A program made the position numbers and the translations under genes. A DNA stretch of 64,000 nucleotides from Oceanospirillum sediminis. Lineage in GTDB: Bacteria; Pseudomonadota; Gammaproteobacteria; Pseudomonadales; Halomonadaceae. Below the pieces are notes generated by a model. The model saw only the letters and a list, made by a program, of their open reading frames with translations. It was not told the DNA's origin and ran no database searches. Location of the stretch: assembly GCF_014164585.1 (NCBI RefSeq), contig NZ_JACJFM010000009.1:1-64000 (forward strand), read 5' to 3'. This document shows positions 37,956 through 47,380 of the stretch, piece after piece. The stretch's first letter is position 1. Each line of letters starts with the position of its first letter.

Positions 37956-39078
37956 AACACCAGAAACAGGTCAGCCTCTCTGGTTACTGGCTGAGCTGAC
38001 TTATCGTTGTCCTTTACAATGTCCTTATTGTTCTAACCCTCTGAATTATGATCAACAGAAGCAGGAACTGAGTACTGAGCAGTGGATAGAGGTTTTTCGC
38101 CAGGCCCGAGCCTTGGGAGCAGCCCAGCTTGGATTCTCCGGAGGAGAACCCCTGCTCCGGGATGATCTGGAAGAGCTGATCAGAGCAGCCAGAGAACTGG
38201 GGTATTACACCAACCTGATTACGTCAGGCATGGGGCTGACATTCGAACGCATGCAGGCCTTTAAAGACGCGGGTCTTGACCACATTCAGGTCAGCTTTCA
38301 GGCCAGTGATGCTGAGCTTAATGACTATTTGTCCGGTAACAAACGTTCGTTCCGGGAAAAGCTGGAAGTCGCCCGAACGGTTAAAGCTCTGGGTTATCCT
38401 ATGGTATTTAACTGTGTGATCCATCGTCAGAATATTGAACAGATCGATAAGATTATTGAACTGTCGATTGAGCTGGAATCGGACTATGTCGAGCTGGCGA
38501 CCTCTCAGTATTATGGCTGGGCTCTGAAAAATCGCGACCACCTGCTGCCATCTGAAGCACAGCTAAAAACCGCCGAGGCCACGACTAATCGCTATAGGGA
38601 ACAGATCAAAGGCAAAAAACGGACACAGCTGATTTTTGTTGTACCAGATTATTATGAAGAGCGCCCCAAGGGTTGTATGAACGGCTGGGGGAATCTGTTT
38701 CTGACCATTACGCCGGATGGTACTGCTCTGCCCTGCCATAGCGCCAGGGAGTTACCCATCGAATTTCCTAATGTGCTGAACGACAGTATTGAATCAATCT
38801 GGTATCGCTCCACCGGTTTTAACCTCTTTCGTGGCTATGAATGGATGAAGGAGCCTTGCCGCTCCTGCGATGAAAAAGAGAAAGACTTTGGAGGTTGCCG
38901 CTGCCAGGCTTTTTTACTGACCGGAGATGCCAATAACGCTGATCCTGTTTGTGCTAAGTCGCCTAATCATCACCTGATTACTGATGCCAGAAACAATGCA
39001 GAACAGAATAATCCCGCTAATAGTGAAATGATTTACCGTAACCGTAAAAACTCACAGCGTCTGATTGCCACGGGCTGA
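37927..39078 (+). CDS. pqqE: PqqE, radical SAM PqqA Glu-Tyr cyclase
   Basis: The 383-aa radical SAM enzyme forms the C-C bond between Glu and Tyr of PqqA. The SAM-cluster motif RCPLQCPYC gives Cys28, Cys32 and Cys35 from this start. The SPASM auxiliary-cluster cysteines lie in [16 protein letters not shown] and [19 protein letters not shown] 37927 has GAGG 6 nt upstream and gives a normal N-terminus; an ATG ten codons earlier (37897) lacks this support. It overlaps pqqD. The C-terminal 30 residues ([13 protein letters not shown]) look unstructured. Confidence 0.97.
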   Translation: MNCTGSSLPETPETGQPLWLLAELTYRCPLQCPYCSNPLNYDQQKQELSTEQWIEVFRQARALGAAQLGFSGGEPLLRDDLEELIRAARELGYYTNLITSGMGLTFERMQAFKDAGLDHIQVSFQASDAELNDYLSGNKRSFREKLEVARTVKALGYPMVFNCVIHRQNIEQIDKIIELSIELESDYVELATSQYYGWALKNRDHLLPSEAQLKTAEATTNRYREQIKGKKRTQLIFVVPDYYEERPKGCMNGWGNLFLTITPDGTALPCHSARELPIEFPNVLNDSIESIWYRSTGFNLFRGYEWMKEPCRSCDEKEKDFGGCRCQAFLLTGDANNADPVCAKSPNHHLITDARNNAEQNNPANSEMIYRNRKNSQRLIATG

Positions 39079-39131
39079 GACTGATCATATAGCCTTGTGA
39101 CGTTAATCCGGCGAAGGATTGCTGGATACGG

Positions 39132-41294
39132 GTGACAAGCGACCGGGTCGTTATAACCCATCATTTTGGTAAACCAGCACCAGCCAACAAAAATTCAGGT
39201 ACTTTTTTGAATAACACCGATATTTCTCTGATAAGCCCTGAACAGGTTGTTCGGGGACAAGCCCAGTTAAGTTTCCCTCTGCTGACACAGGAAGGTCAGT
39301 TCTGGCTGCAACATCATGCTGAAGAAAACCCATTAACCGATCTGATCTGGATACCGGATTCGGGGCATGGTCAAGAGGCAATGACACTTCTTCCTGAGGG
39401 TTATGGTGTCCGGTCAAAAGTGCATGAGTACGGCGGTATGCCCTACACTCTGGCAGAGAATCAGTTGTTCTGGGTTGATGAGCACTCACAACAGATTCTG
39501 ACCGCTTTTTTGTCTGACTCCCCAACTACTCTGAAAGCCAGCGTTATTAAGCCGCTGACACAGCAGAAAAACGCACGCTATGGTGAGCCGGTGCTTCATC
39601 CTTGTGCTCCGTGGTTAATCGCCATTGAAGAATTACACCCTGAGCCAGATGATCTGACCGGACAGGTATCTGCAGACGTTATTAACCAACTGGTCGCAAT
39701 ACATATCAACACCGGTCGCAGGCAAGTACTCGTTACCGGTGCTGACTTTTATTCCAGCCCTCGCTTTAGTCCGGACGGTAACCAGTTGATCTGGATAGAG
39801 TGGAATCATCCTGATCAGCCCTGGACCAGCACTCGCTTGAAAGGTATTCAATGGCAAGAAGATCTGTCTGCAGTTCCCTGGCAGTCTGAACAGTTGATGG
39901 CCATCTTCCCATCATACCACCAGACCTCAGCCGTCCAGCAACCCGGATTTACTGATCAGGGTGAGATTCTGTTTATCAGTGATCATGAAGGGTTCTGGAA
40001 TTTGTATCTTTGTCAGAGCAAATATGGGCGTAGAGGAAAAAGTGAAAGTGAGGCAGAAAATACAGATACAGCGGCTCTGGTATCATCCTTACCGGTCAAT
40101 CTTTACCCGGTACAGGCTGACTGTGCCTCTGCTCCCTGGCAGTTTGGCAATAGTCATTACCAATTACTGAGCCGGTGTACAAAGAAACAAAATGACAAGC
40201 CAGCATCATCTGAATATCGCCTTTATATCTGCGTCTGTCGGCAAGGGCTCTGGCAACTGGATAAGCGGATATGGTCTGAAGGCCTGACGGGACCTTCAGT
40301 AACAGAGCAGAACTGTCTGCCCGAATTCAGCAGTATTTCATTTTTATCATCTGCCAGCTGCGCCATGGAAGCCGGTGAAAGAATAAAACTGAGCTTTCTG
40401 GCAGCATCCCCGGCTATATCTCCTTCTGTAGTGATGCTGTCGGATCACAATGCCCGGATATCTTTCGAATATCAGAGAAGAGGAACAGAGCTGGATTCAG
40501 TGGTATATCCGGAACGGGTACGATTGAAGCTGCCTGAGCATTCGGTATATGGCTTGTTTTACCCATGCCTGAATAACCCAACGGCTCCTTTGATGATCAA
40601 TGTTCACGGCGGCCCAACCTCCTGTGCCTTTCCAGGGCTTCAGCCACAGATACAGTTCTGGTGTCAGCAGGGTTTCAGTGTGCTGGATCTGAATCACAGG
40701 GGCAGTACAGGTTTTGGCAGAGCGTACAGAGAACAGCTTAAGCATCAATGGGGAGAAGCGGACCTGGAAGACGCCCGCCTGATGGCCCATTATCTGGCCA
40801 GTCAGGGTAAAATTGATGGCGATAACGTCGTCATCAGGGGCCAGAGTGCCGGTGGCTACTGTGCATTGAGAGCGGCAACTCTTGGGTATTTTACAGCGGC
40901 TGTCAGTTTGTATGGTATCAGTGATCTGAAGCTGCTGGCGCAAAGTACTCACAAGTTTGAATCTCATTATCTGCACTGGCTGATTGGCCACCCGGAACAT
41001 CATAGTATGCGCTATCAGTTCCGCTCGCCTCTTCTCAGCCTGAGAGAGGAAAAACAGTTACCTGATTTATTGTTGTTTCAGGGGAAAAAGGATCGAATTG
41101 TACCGATTGATCAGATGACACGTTTTGCCCAGCTTTACCGGGCGCTGGGATACCAGTGTGAAACTTTTGTCTACGAAGACGAAGCCCACGGTTTCCGGCA
41201 ATATGGTAACCGGTTACACCAGCTTCAAACTGAGCTGTTTTTTTATCAGTCCAGAGGCATCCTGCCCGATGCTAAGAAGAAAAAATGTACTTAA
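39132..41294 (+). CDS. pqqH: S9 prolyl-oligopeptidase-family peptidase (PqqH-like)
   Basis: The 720-aa protein has a beta-propeller-like N-terminal half and an alpha/beta-hydrolase C-terminal half. The oxyanion segment is NVHGGPTS, the nucleophile is in GQSAGGY, the Asp in GKKDRIVP and the His in DEAHGF: a complete Ser-Asp-His triad. In Pseudomonas an S9 peptidase (PA1990, pqqH) follows pqqE in the same way. A role in trimming the PqqA peptide is proposed but unproven. It starts at GTG 39132, 53 bp after pqqE; the first 40 residues are weakly conserved and a later start is possible. No signal peptide, so it is probably cytoplasmic. Confidence 0.88.
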   Translation: MTSDRVVITHHFGKPAPANKNSGTFLNNTDISLISPEQVVRGQAQLSFPLLTQEGQFWLQHHAEENPLTDLIWIPDSGHGQEAMTLLPEGYGVRSKVHEYGGMPYTLAENQLFWVDEHSQQILTAFLSDSPTTLKASVIKPLTQQKNARYGEPVLHPCAPWLIAIEELHPEPDDLTGQVSADVINQLVAIHINTGRRQVLVTGADFYSSPRFSPDGNQLIWIEWNHPDQPWTSTRLKGIQWQEDLSAVPWQSEQLMAIFPSYHQTSAVQQPGFTDQGEILFISDHEGFWNLYLCQSKYGRRGKSESEAENTDTAALVSSLPVNLYPVQADCASAPWQFGNSHYQLLSRCTKKQNDKPASSEYRLYICVCRQGLWQLDKRIWSEGLTGPSVTEQNCLPEFSSISFLSSASCAMEAGERIKLSFLAASPAISPSVVMLSDHNARISFEYQRRGTELDSVVYPERVRLKLPEHSVYGLFYPCLNNPTAPLMINVHGGPTSCAFPGLQPQIQFWCQQGFSVLDLNHRGSTGFGRAYREQLKHQWGEADLEDARLMAHYLASQGKIDGDNVVIRGQSAGGYCALRAATLGYFTAAVSLYGISDLKLLAQSTHKFESHYLHWLIGHPEHHSMRYQFRSPLLSLREEKQLPDLLLFQGKKDRIVPIDQMTRFAQLYRALGYQCETFVYEDEAHGFRQYGNRLHQLQTELFFYQSRGILPDAKKKKCT

Positions 41295-41325
41295 TCACAG
41301 AACATACTGAGAACCGGGTTTATCT

Positions 41326-43170
41326 ATGCATTCTCCATTCGCACCGTTTCCTCTGGCTGTAAAATCCTCCTGCGATGATAACTTCCGCATGGTCGTCACC
41401 TTCCATTGCGGCAGTGCGAATGAGCCGGAAAGCTGGCCTGGATTGGCTCATTTGCTGGAGCATAGTTTATTTCTGGGCAGCAAAGGTTCAGATGGCACTG
41501 AGCATAAACCAGGCAGTATTCAGGCTGAATTTATAAGAATGGGCGGACATATCAATGCCAGTACTCAACTGTACCATACCAGCTATATGCTGGAGTGCCC
41601 TGCAGATCAATGGCAAAGAGCCTGTCGATTACTGGCCTGTTTACTCTTTAACCCGGAATTACCATCTTCGCGAATTATTGCAGAGCTGGAAATCATAGAA
41701 GCAGAGTACAAAGCTCGCTGTAGTGATGCCAGGCAGCAGATACAGGCAATCCTGCAGGAAACCTTGATACCTGATTCTGATTTCAGCCGGTTCTGTGCCG
41801 GTAATAAGAAAAGTCTGGCTCATAATGATGCTGAACTTATTCGTCAGATCACCGCTTTTTATCAGCAGTATTATCAACTGGATAATATGAGTGTTTATCT
41901 GGAACACCCTGACAGCGATAATTCCAATGAATTTACCGCTGACATTAGTCGCTGTTTTTTGTCTGCCCGGCATTCAACAGAAGTCTGCGAAATAGCAGAT
42001 GGAAACCGGTATAAAGTTTCACCTGTTGCAGGCCAGACGGATGAAGGCATAAAACGGGAAAACTCTTCTGCTCAACCTGCCTGCTTCCCGGCAAAGTACT
42101 TGTATGCTCGTATTATCGATACGGGATATGAGTGGTGTTGGTTATTACCGGTTTCTCTGCTACCGGCTTTTGATCATCTGCAGCTTCCTGAACAATTTCA
42201 GAGCAGAGTTCGAATGATTTCATCACAGCATTTGCTTGCTGCCATCTGGTATCAGCCTCCGGATGACAGCAATGCAGTGATTAGTAAACAAGAAATGCTG
42301 AAAGCCAGACAACAGCTTGGTCAATGTTTCAGTCTGGAATACCAGAACTCAGAAGCGAAACAAAGTATTACAGCCGGGCAAAACGGCATACCAGATGCTC
42401 CAGCGATCAGGCAGACAGTTCAACAAAGTATTTATCATCATTATCTAAGTGGCGTGACAAATACAGAGCTTCTGATGCCTTCTCTTCTGCGCTATCTGAA
42501 TAAGCCGGAGCAGATTACTCTGATCTGCCATCCTGAATATCCGGGTGAACATCAAACCCGCTATTTCAGAGCGGCTTATTCAGAAAGCATTGCTCAGATA
42601 GCTCCCCCTGAAACCAATCAGTCTGGCTTGCATTCCAGAACCGAACACCTGATGCCCTATCGACGCCTGATGTCTGAATTGCAACAAGGTGTCCTTTTGA
42701 ATGAGGCCGTAAGCATTGATTGTCAGGATAATTATAATCAGGCAGCATTACTCTGGCTGACCCCCTCAAAAAGCTCAGCTACATCAATGTCCAGTGCATC
42801 GGAGTCAGATATACCGGCAAGAAAAAAGCAGGCCCATTTCGTTGCCTGGAGCATGCAACAACAGGCTTATCGGACCCTGAGGCTGGAAAAAAGACTGGGA
42901 TATATCGTTCATAGCAGTTATCTGGAGGTCGAAAAACAACCCGGTGTTTTGCTATTAGTGCAGTCAGAGTGCAGCCATTCCGGGGAGCTTATTCTTGCTC
43001 AGTTGCATCAGTTTATACAGGATAACAATCGGATCAACACAGGTGCCTTACCTGCTTTATGGGAAAGAGACTGGACAAAACAGATACAGAGATATGAGCT
43101 TGCAGAAACGCCTCTGCCAGAACAGATTGATCTGACTGACTGGCCTTCAATTGCTCTTTACAGTCGATGA
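41326..43170 (+). CDS. pqqF: PqqF-like M16 zinc peptidase
   Basis: The 614-aa protein has the inverted zinc motif HLLEH (His42, Glu45, His46) of M16 insulinase-type peptidases and the downstream acidic ligand region AELEIIEAEY near residues 119-128. In other organisms PqqF, with PqqG, cuts the cross-linked Glu-Tyr out of PqqA. It begins 31 bp after pqqH, so it is in the operon. It is shorter than typical PqqF (about 750-800 aa). The middle and C-terminal repeats look shrunken, but the catalytic half is intact. Confidence 0.85.
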   Translation: MHSPFAPFPLAVKSSCDDNFRMVVTFHCGSANEPESWPGLAHLLEHSLFLGSKGSDGTEHKPGSIQAEFIRMGGHINASTQLYHTSYMLECPADQWQRACRLLACLLFNPELPSSRIIAELEIIEAEYKARCSDARQQIQAILQETLIPDSDFSRFCAGNKKSLAHNDAELIRQITAFYQQYYQLDNMSVYLEHPDSDNSNEFTADISRCFLSARHSTEVCEIADGNRYKVSPVAGQTDEGIKRENSSAQPACFPAKYLYARIIDTGYEWCWLLPVSLLPAFDHLQLPEQFQSRVRMISSQHLLAAIWYQPPDDSNAVISKQEMLKARQQLGQCFSLEYQNSEAKQSITAGQNGIPDAPAIRQTVQQSIYHHYLSGVTNTELLMPSLLRYLNKPEQITLICHPEYPGEHQTRYFRAAYSESIAQIAPPETNQSGLHSRTEHLMPYRRLMSELQQGVLLNEAVSIDCQDNYNQAALLWLTPSKSSATSMSSASESDIPARKKQAHFVAWSMQQQAYRTLRLEKRLGYIVHSSYLEVEKQPGVLLLVQSECSHSGELILAQLHQFIQDNNRINTGALPALWERDWTKQIQRYELAETPLPEQIDLTDWPSIALYSR

Positions 43171-43235
43171 TGATGTCGGGAAGCCGTATATATTTTCGAC
43201 AAAAATACTGATTCAGCTATTTATTGAAGTCATTT

Positions 43236-43574
43236 TTATTGATCGAAACCGGACAGGTCCAGAGACTGGCTTTCTCCCAACCAGACAACATACTCAGTGT
43301 GGTCAATCAGATCATTCCCGGTAACCGCATGCATGAAAACCGTTAATCCATTCCGGTTAGACATCAGCCAGGGCTGAATTTCAGCAAGTTGCATCGGATT
43401 AAAACGCAATAAACAACTCCAGCCTGGATGAGGACCTACTCGCTTCTGGTGAACCCTGCCCATAGAAATACCAAACAGATCTCTGGCCTGCTCGCACAAC
43501 GCAACAGCCTGGGTGAGTGTTTGCTTATTAAAGTAAACATGGGCATGGTATTCATATATAACGGGGTTATTCAT
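43236..43574 (-). CDS. DOPA 4,5-dioxygenase-like protein
   Basis: The 112-aa protein matches the small DOPA_dioxygen family: YEYHAHVYFNKQT, then VGPHPGWSCLLRF and FMHAVTGNDLIDHTEYVVWLG. It contains His residues in HAHVYF, GPHPGW and MHAVTG suited to iron binding. Fungal members open the DOPA ring; bacterial members are mostly uncharacterised. The ATG at 43574 has GGAG 9 nt upstream and is preferred to 43589. It is convergent with pqqF, so proximity to pqq does not by itself imply a link. Confidence 0.85.
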   Translation of the reverse strand: MNNPVIYEYHAHVYFNKQTLTQAVALCEQARDLFGISMGRVHQKRVGPHPGWSCLLRFNPMQLAEIQPWLMSNRNGLTVFMHAVTGNDLIDHTEYVVWLGESQSLDLSGFDQ

Positions 43575-43665
43575 TATGACAGTCTCCATATCTGAAACGG
43601 CCTTGCATCGACATACACATCCATTGATCCTGCTATTACAAGGCTGATTCAGTCGTTAAGTGTAA

Positions 43666-43908
43666 TTAGTCCGTATTCTTCTCAATGAAATAGACATAAA
43701 CATCTCCATCTTGTTGCTGATCAAGCAAAGGGAATCCCAGAAATTGACAGAATTTTGGGATATCACGCGTGGTAGAAGGGTCCGTGGCAATGACTTTTAG
43801 CACATCACCTTTTTCCATTTCGCGAACTTTACCATGTAACATCATGACGGGTTCAGGACACATTAAACCGCTTGTATCCAGCTCATGAGTAAAAGTGATA
43901 TCAGACAT
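43666..43908 (-). CDS. tusA: TusA-family sulfurtransferase
   Basis: The 80-aa protein has the catalytic CPEP motif (Cys17 in SGLMCPEPVMML) and the DPSTTRDIPKFCQFLG segment of TusA. TusA passes persulfide sulfur from IscS towards tRNA 2-thiouridylation and other sulfur acceptors. The MSDITF start (43908) fits the usual 81-aa length and has AGAGAG upstream; longer in-frame starts are unlikely. Probably expressed alone. Confidence 0.9.
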   Translation of the reverse strand: MSDITFTHELDTSGLMCPEPVMMLHGKVREMEKGDVLKVIATDPSTTRDIPKFCQFLGFPLLDQQQDGDVYVYFIEKNTD

Positions 43909-44193
43909 CTGCTCTCTCATTAAAATTCGGGTGATAGCGTTTATGAATTCAGTCAGCACGACTCAGAAAACTTATAAAACATAAATAGTTTAACAGACTG
44001 ACCAGCCTCAGAAAATTTCATTATTCTACTTGCTAAATACCCCTGAGTTACACCAATATTAAATAATGAAGGGAAAAGAAAGCCGGGCCTCAGGATAAGT
44101 CGTTTCCAGGGCCGTAAACAAAATAATAAAAGCCTCTGATGACAAGGATTGCCGTTTAAAGAGACCGATATTTTATGACATAAGGAGAAAACC

Positions 44194-44478
44194 ATGATTA
44201 AGGTTATGATCGAACGCGTCATTATTCCCGGACTGGAAGAAGAATATGAAAATTTTTCCCGGCGCATACTGCAACAGGCTATGCATACACCAGGTTATAT
44301 TTCAGGTGAGTCACTGAAAGATGCCGCTCACCCTAACCACAGATTTATCTTTACCCGCTGGCAAAATGAAACGGCATGGCTAAAATGGAAAAAATCAGCA
44401 GAGCGCCAGGATATTTCAGCTAACATGGCTGCTATGCTGGCTTATGAGGAAAAAGTCACTGTGCTTGAGCATCTATAA
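44194..44478 (+). CDS. Antibiotic biosynthesis monooxygenase (ABM)-fold protein
   Basis: The 94-aa protein has the ABM dimeric alpha/beta-barrel pattern: MIKVMIERVIIPG, GYISGESLKDA, HRFIFTRWQNETAWLKWKKS and a C-terminal EKVTVLEHL strand. Members are small cofactor-free oxygenases or haem-degrading enzymes, but many are uncharacterised. An excellent AAGGAG site precedes the ATG. No partner gene adjoins. Confidence 0.85.
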   Translation: MIKVMIERVIIPGLEEEYENFSRRILQQAMHTPGYISGESLKDAAHPNHRFIFTRWQNETAWLKWKKSAERQDISANMAAMLAYEEKVTVLEHL

Positions 44479-44577
44479 TCCATATAGTCCGACAAAGGTT
44501 ATGTCGTGGCTCTCAGCTCTGACAGATTAGTTCAGGGCTGAGCACAGAATGAAAATTATCTGACTATAATTGTCCGC

Positions 44578-45039
44578 CTAAAGATCATCACTAAGCTTAA
44601 TTTGCTGATCCAGTTTGTTCAGTAAATTATGTAAATCCCGGTACTCCTGGCCACTCAGAGAGCCAACAAGCTCCCCTTCCCATTCCAGAGCTTTGGGCAC
44701 AATCGCGTTGTACAGTTCTATGCCTTCGTTTGTCAAGCTAAGATGACTCACCCTGTGATCCTGCTCATCTTTCTCACGCAGCAGATAACCTTGTTTTTCC
44801 AGCTTCTGCACAGCCCTGGATACTTTAGCTTTATCCATTCTGGTTCGCTGACTGATATCAGAAGAGGTCATGCAGGGCTTTTGCCCGAGCATTGCCAGTA
44901 TTCTCCATTCGGAAATGGATATCCCGAACTCAGAAGAATAGATCATTGATAAGGAATGGCTGATTCTTTCTGCCAGCTGATTAAAACGATAGGGCAGAAA
45001 CTGCTCAAGCTTCAGGGAAGCATTTATTTTTTCGTTCAT
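44578..45039 (-). CDS. MarR-family regulator, likely of tyrosine catabolism genes
   Basis: The 153-aa protein has a complete MarR winged helix: EWRILAMLGQKPCMTSSDISQR, recognition helix MDKAKVSRAVQKLEKQGYLLR and wing KDEQDHRVSHLSLT. It is divergent from fah-mai, and a palindrome sits on their promoter. This matches regulators of homogentisate pathways (MarR-type HmgR/HpaR-like). The ATG at 45039 is preferred to a TTG at 45057, though its ribosome binding site is weak. The inducer is probably a pathway intermediate, by analogy only. Confidence 0.88.
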   Translation of the reverse strand: MNEKINASLKLEQFLPYRFNQLAERISHSLSMIYSSEFGISISEWRILAMLGQKPCMTSSDISQRTRMDKAKVSRAVQKLEKQGYLLREKDEQDHRVSHLSLTNEGIELYNAIVPKALEWEGELVGSLSGQEYRDLHNLLNKLDQQIKLSDDL

Positions 45040-45374
45040 TGTAGGTTGCAATCTCAATAATCACTTCTGTTTACTCAGGCGTGATTCCCGAATCAAATCA
45101 GGCAGAAGCTATAGTAATAGAATATCTCCTGTTTGAAGGCTGTTAAGAACAGAAGGTTGTCAGAAAAATGCTTAAATCTTTTCAGTCAAAGATCAACGCA
45201 GGTCAGCATACTCTGATTCAGTTGCTTATCAATCCGCCCCAGGAAACTAATTTTATTTAAAACTATCCCAAAATGACAAAGAAATCTATTTCTGCTGTAA
45301 AAGTAGCGATTTTTTTGGATAAAAATCTTTACATCATGAACTGATAAAGCCATGCATAAAAACAGTGAAGAGGC

Positions 45375-45403
45375 TTGCACATAGATCAAACTATTCTTAT
45401 GAT
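45375..45403 (+). promoter_or_regulatory. Sigma70 promoter of the fah operon
   Basis: TTGCAC (45375-45380) and TATGAT (45398-45403) are separated by exactly 17 bp. Transcription would start near 45410, inside the adjoining palindrome. Confidence 0.7.
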
Positions 45404-45404
45404 A

Positions 45405-45418
45405 GTTTCAAGTGAAAC
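45405..45418. promoter_or_regulatory. Palindromic operator at the fah transcription start
   Basis: GTTTCA-AG-TGAAAC is a perfect 6-2-6 inverted repeat placed directly after the -10 box, where a bound repressor would block initiation. The divergent MarR protein is the obvious candidate; this is inference. Confidence 0.6.
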
Positions 45419-45519
45419 AATATACAGATCTTTAAGATCTGACAGACAACAGAACAATATCAGATGCAATCAGCTGTACTGTCGGCTGGCTGTCTGAATT
45501 TTGCAGAAGGATAGATATT

Positions 45520-46536
45520 ATGAAACTGGCTACATTGAATCAGGGGCGCGACGGAAAACTGGTTGTTGTGTCACGGGATCTGAAACATGCTGTAATTGTG
45601 ACCGATATTGCTCCTACTCTGCAGAATGCTCTGGATAACTGGAGTGAAGCAGAACCTCAATTGAAGGCCGTTTATGAGCAGCTGAATCAGGGTGAACTTG
45701 AAAACACTCTGCCTTTTGAACAGGATAAAGTGGCTTCTCCACTGCCGCGAGCCTACCAGTGGGCAGATGGCAGTGCTTACGTCAATCACGTTGAGCTGGT
45801 ACGTAAAGCCCGTAATGCACAAATGCCGCCAAGCTTCTGGACTGATCCTCTGATTTATCAGGGTGGCTCTGATACCTTCCTGGCACCACAGGATAATATC
45901 AGCATGGCAGATGAAAGCTGGGGCATTGATTTTGAAGGCGAAATTGCCGTTATTACTGATGATGTTGCGATGGGAGCCAGCCCTGAGCAGTCGGCTGATA
46001 AAATTCGTCTGATCATGCTGGTAAATGATGTTTCTCTGCGTGGTCTGATCCCTGCTGAACTGGCGAAAGGCTTTGGTTTCTTCCAGTCCAAACCGTCCAG
46101 TGCCTTCTCTCCGGTTGCTATTACACCTGATGAGCTGGGGGATAAATGGGAAGATGGCAGAGTCCACCTGCCTCTGTTAGTGACTCTGAATGGTGAAGCA
46201 TTCGGCAAAGCAAATGCCGGAGTTGATATGACATTTAACTTCCCACAGCTTGTATCTCATGTTGCTAAAACCCGTGCACTGGGTGCTGGTGCGATTATTG
46301 GTTCAGGTACCGTATCGAACAAACAGGATACGGAACACGGCTCTGCGATTAAAGACGGTGGTGTGGGTTATTCTTGTCTGGCAGAGGTGCGCATGATTGA
46401 AACAATCAATAACGGTCAGCCGAGTACACCGTTTATGAAATTCGGAGATACTGTTCGCATCGAAATGAACGATGATGAAGGTAATAGCATCTTTGGTGTT
46501 ATTGAACAGACAGTAGAACAGTACGAAGGCGCTTAA
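45520..46536 (+). CDS. fahA: Fumarylacetoacetate hydrolase
   Basis: The 338-aa protein belongs to the bacterial FAH family, with metal-binding acidic segments in GIDFEGEIAVITDDV and a C-terminal GAGAIIGSGTVSNK core. It cleaves fumarylacetoacetate to fumarate and acetoacetate in tyrosine/phenylalanine breakdown. AAGGATAG precedes the ATG. Maleylacetoacetate isomerase follows after 17 bp, supporting this specific reaction rather than a generic FAH-family one. Confidence 0.93.
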   Translation: MKLATLNQGRDGKLVVVSRDLKHAVIVTDIAPTLQNALDNWSEAEPQLKAVYEQLNQGELENTLPFEQDKVASPLPRAYQWADGSAYVNHVELVRKARNAQMPPSFWTDPLIYQGGSDTFLAPQDNISMADESWGIDFEGEIAVITDDVAMGASPEQSADKIRLIMLVNDVSLRGLIPAELAKGFGFFQSKPSSAFSPVAITPDELGDKWEDGRVHLPLLVTLNGEAFGKANAGVDMTFNFPQLVSHVAKTRALGAGAIIGSGTVSNKQDTEHGSAIKDGGVGYSCLAEVRMIETINNGQPSTPFMKFGDTVRIEMNDDEGNSIFGVIEQTVEQYEGA

Positions 46537-46553
46537 TTGACGGAGCATCAGAT

Positions 46554-47192
46554 ATGCAGCTGTTTGATTACTTTCGTTCATCCGCCTCCTATCGGGTACG
46601 TATTGCCCTTAACCTGAAGGGTATCGACTGCGAGCAGATTGGTGTCAATCTGCTTAAGGGCGAGCATAAAGGTGATGAGCATCTGAGCAGAAACCCACAG
46701 GGTTTTGTACCTGCACTGGCGTTGGATTCAGGGGAGGTTCTGACTCAATCACTGGCGATAATAGAATATCTGGAGGAGGTATATCCGGATCGACCTGTCT
46801 TGCCCACTGATGCAGCAGAACGTGCCAGAGTACGAAGCCTGGCGCAACTGATCGCCTGTGATATCCATCCGGTCGATAACTTGCGGGTGCTGAAATACCT
46901 GACCGGTGAACTGGGTATCAGTGAAGAGCAGAAAACACGCTGGTATCAGCACTGGATCGAGGAAGGTTTTGCTGCTCTGGAGTCCCGGCTATCAGACGCT
47001 GCGACCGGACAATTCTGCCACGGTGATACGCCAACGCTGGCTGATATATGTCTTGCGCCTCAGGTGTTTAATGCTCAGCGCTTTAATGTTGATTTAACGC
47101 CATTCCCGCATATCATGGCGGTATATCAACATGCTGAAGCGCTGGACGCCTTCAGGCTGGCTCGCCCTGAAAATCAGCCTGACGCAAACTAA
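46554..47192 (+). CDS. maiA: Maleylacetoacetate isomerase (zeta-class GST)
   Basis: The 212-aa protein has the zeta-GST signature SSASYRVRIALNLKG with the active-site Ser region, and a GST C-domain (HGDTPTLADICLAPQVFNA). It uses glutathione to isomerise maleylacetoacetate to fumarylacetoacetate, the substrate of the preceding gene. GGAG lies 8 nt upstream of the ATG. The operon ends at a strong terminator. Confidence 0.95.
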   Translation: MQLFDYFRSSASYRVRIALNLKGIDCEQIGVNLLKGEHKGDEHLSRNPQGFVPALALDSGEVLTQSLAIIEYLEEVYPDRPVLPTDAAERARVRSLAQLIACDIHPVDNLRVLKYLTGELGISEEQKTRWYQHWIEEGFAALESRLSDAATGQFCHGDTPTLADICLAPQVFNAQRFNVDLTPFPHIMAVYQHAEALDAFRLARPENQPDAN

Positions 47193-47196
47193 CCTC

Positions 47197-47226
47197 AAAA
47201 GCGCTGTTACTTATGACAGCGCTTTT
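47197..47226 (+). terminator. Intrinsic terminator after maiA
   Basis: AAAAGCGCTGT (47197-47207) pairs with ACAGCGCTTTT (47216-47226) in an 11-bp stem, then CTTT. The A/T flanks make it possibly bidirectional. Confidence 0.88.
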
Positions 47227-47380
47227 CTTTATCTGCTTTATATCTGATTTCTCTTCTCAGTCGGGATCAGTAAAACAAAAACTCAGCCTTAATATCTTCC
47301 CTGAAATGATCATGCTTTCGGGATGTGACATTGCCTGTCTTGTATAAAAGCATCAGAGGCTTAAGTAAGAGAGAATAATA

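Larger units (their letters stand above)
45040..45519. other. Divergent intergenic region, 480 bp
   Basis: The gap separates the MarR gene from fah. It contains the sigma70-like promoter and palindromic operator listed separately near 45375-45418. The rest is AT-rich with no convincing gene. Confidence 0.5.

Noticed and set aside
45571-46167. 198-codon minus-strand frame
   Set aside because: Antisense to fahA; no domain and no promoter.
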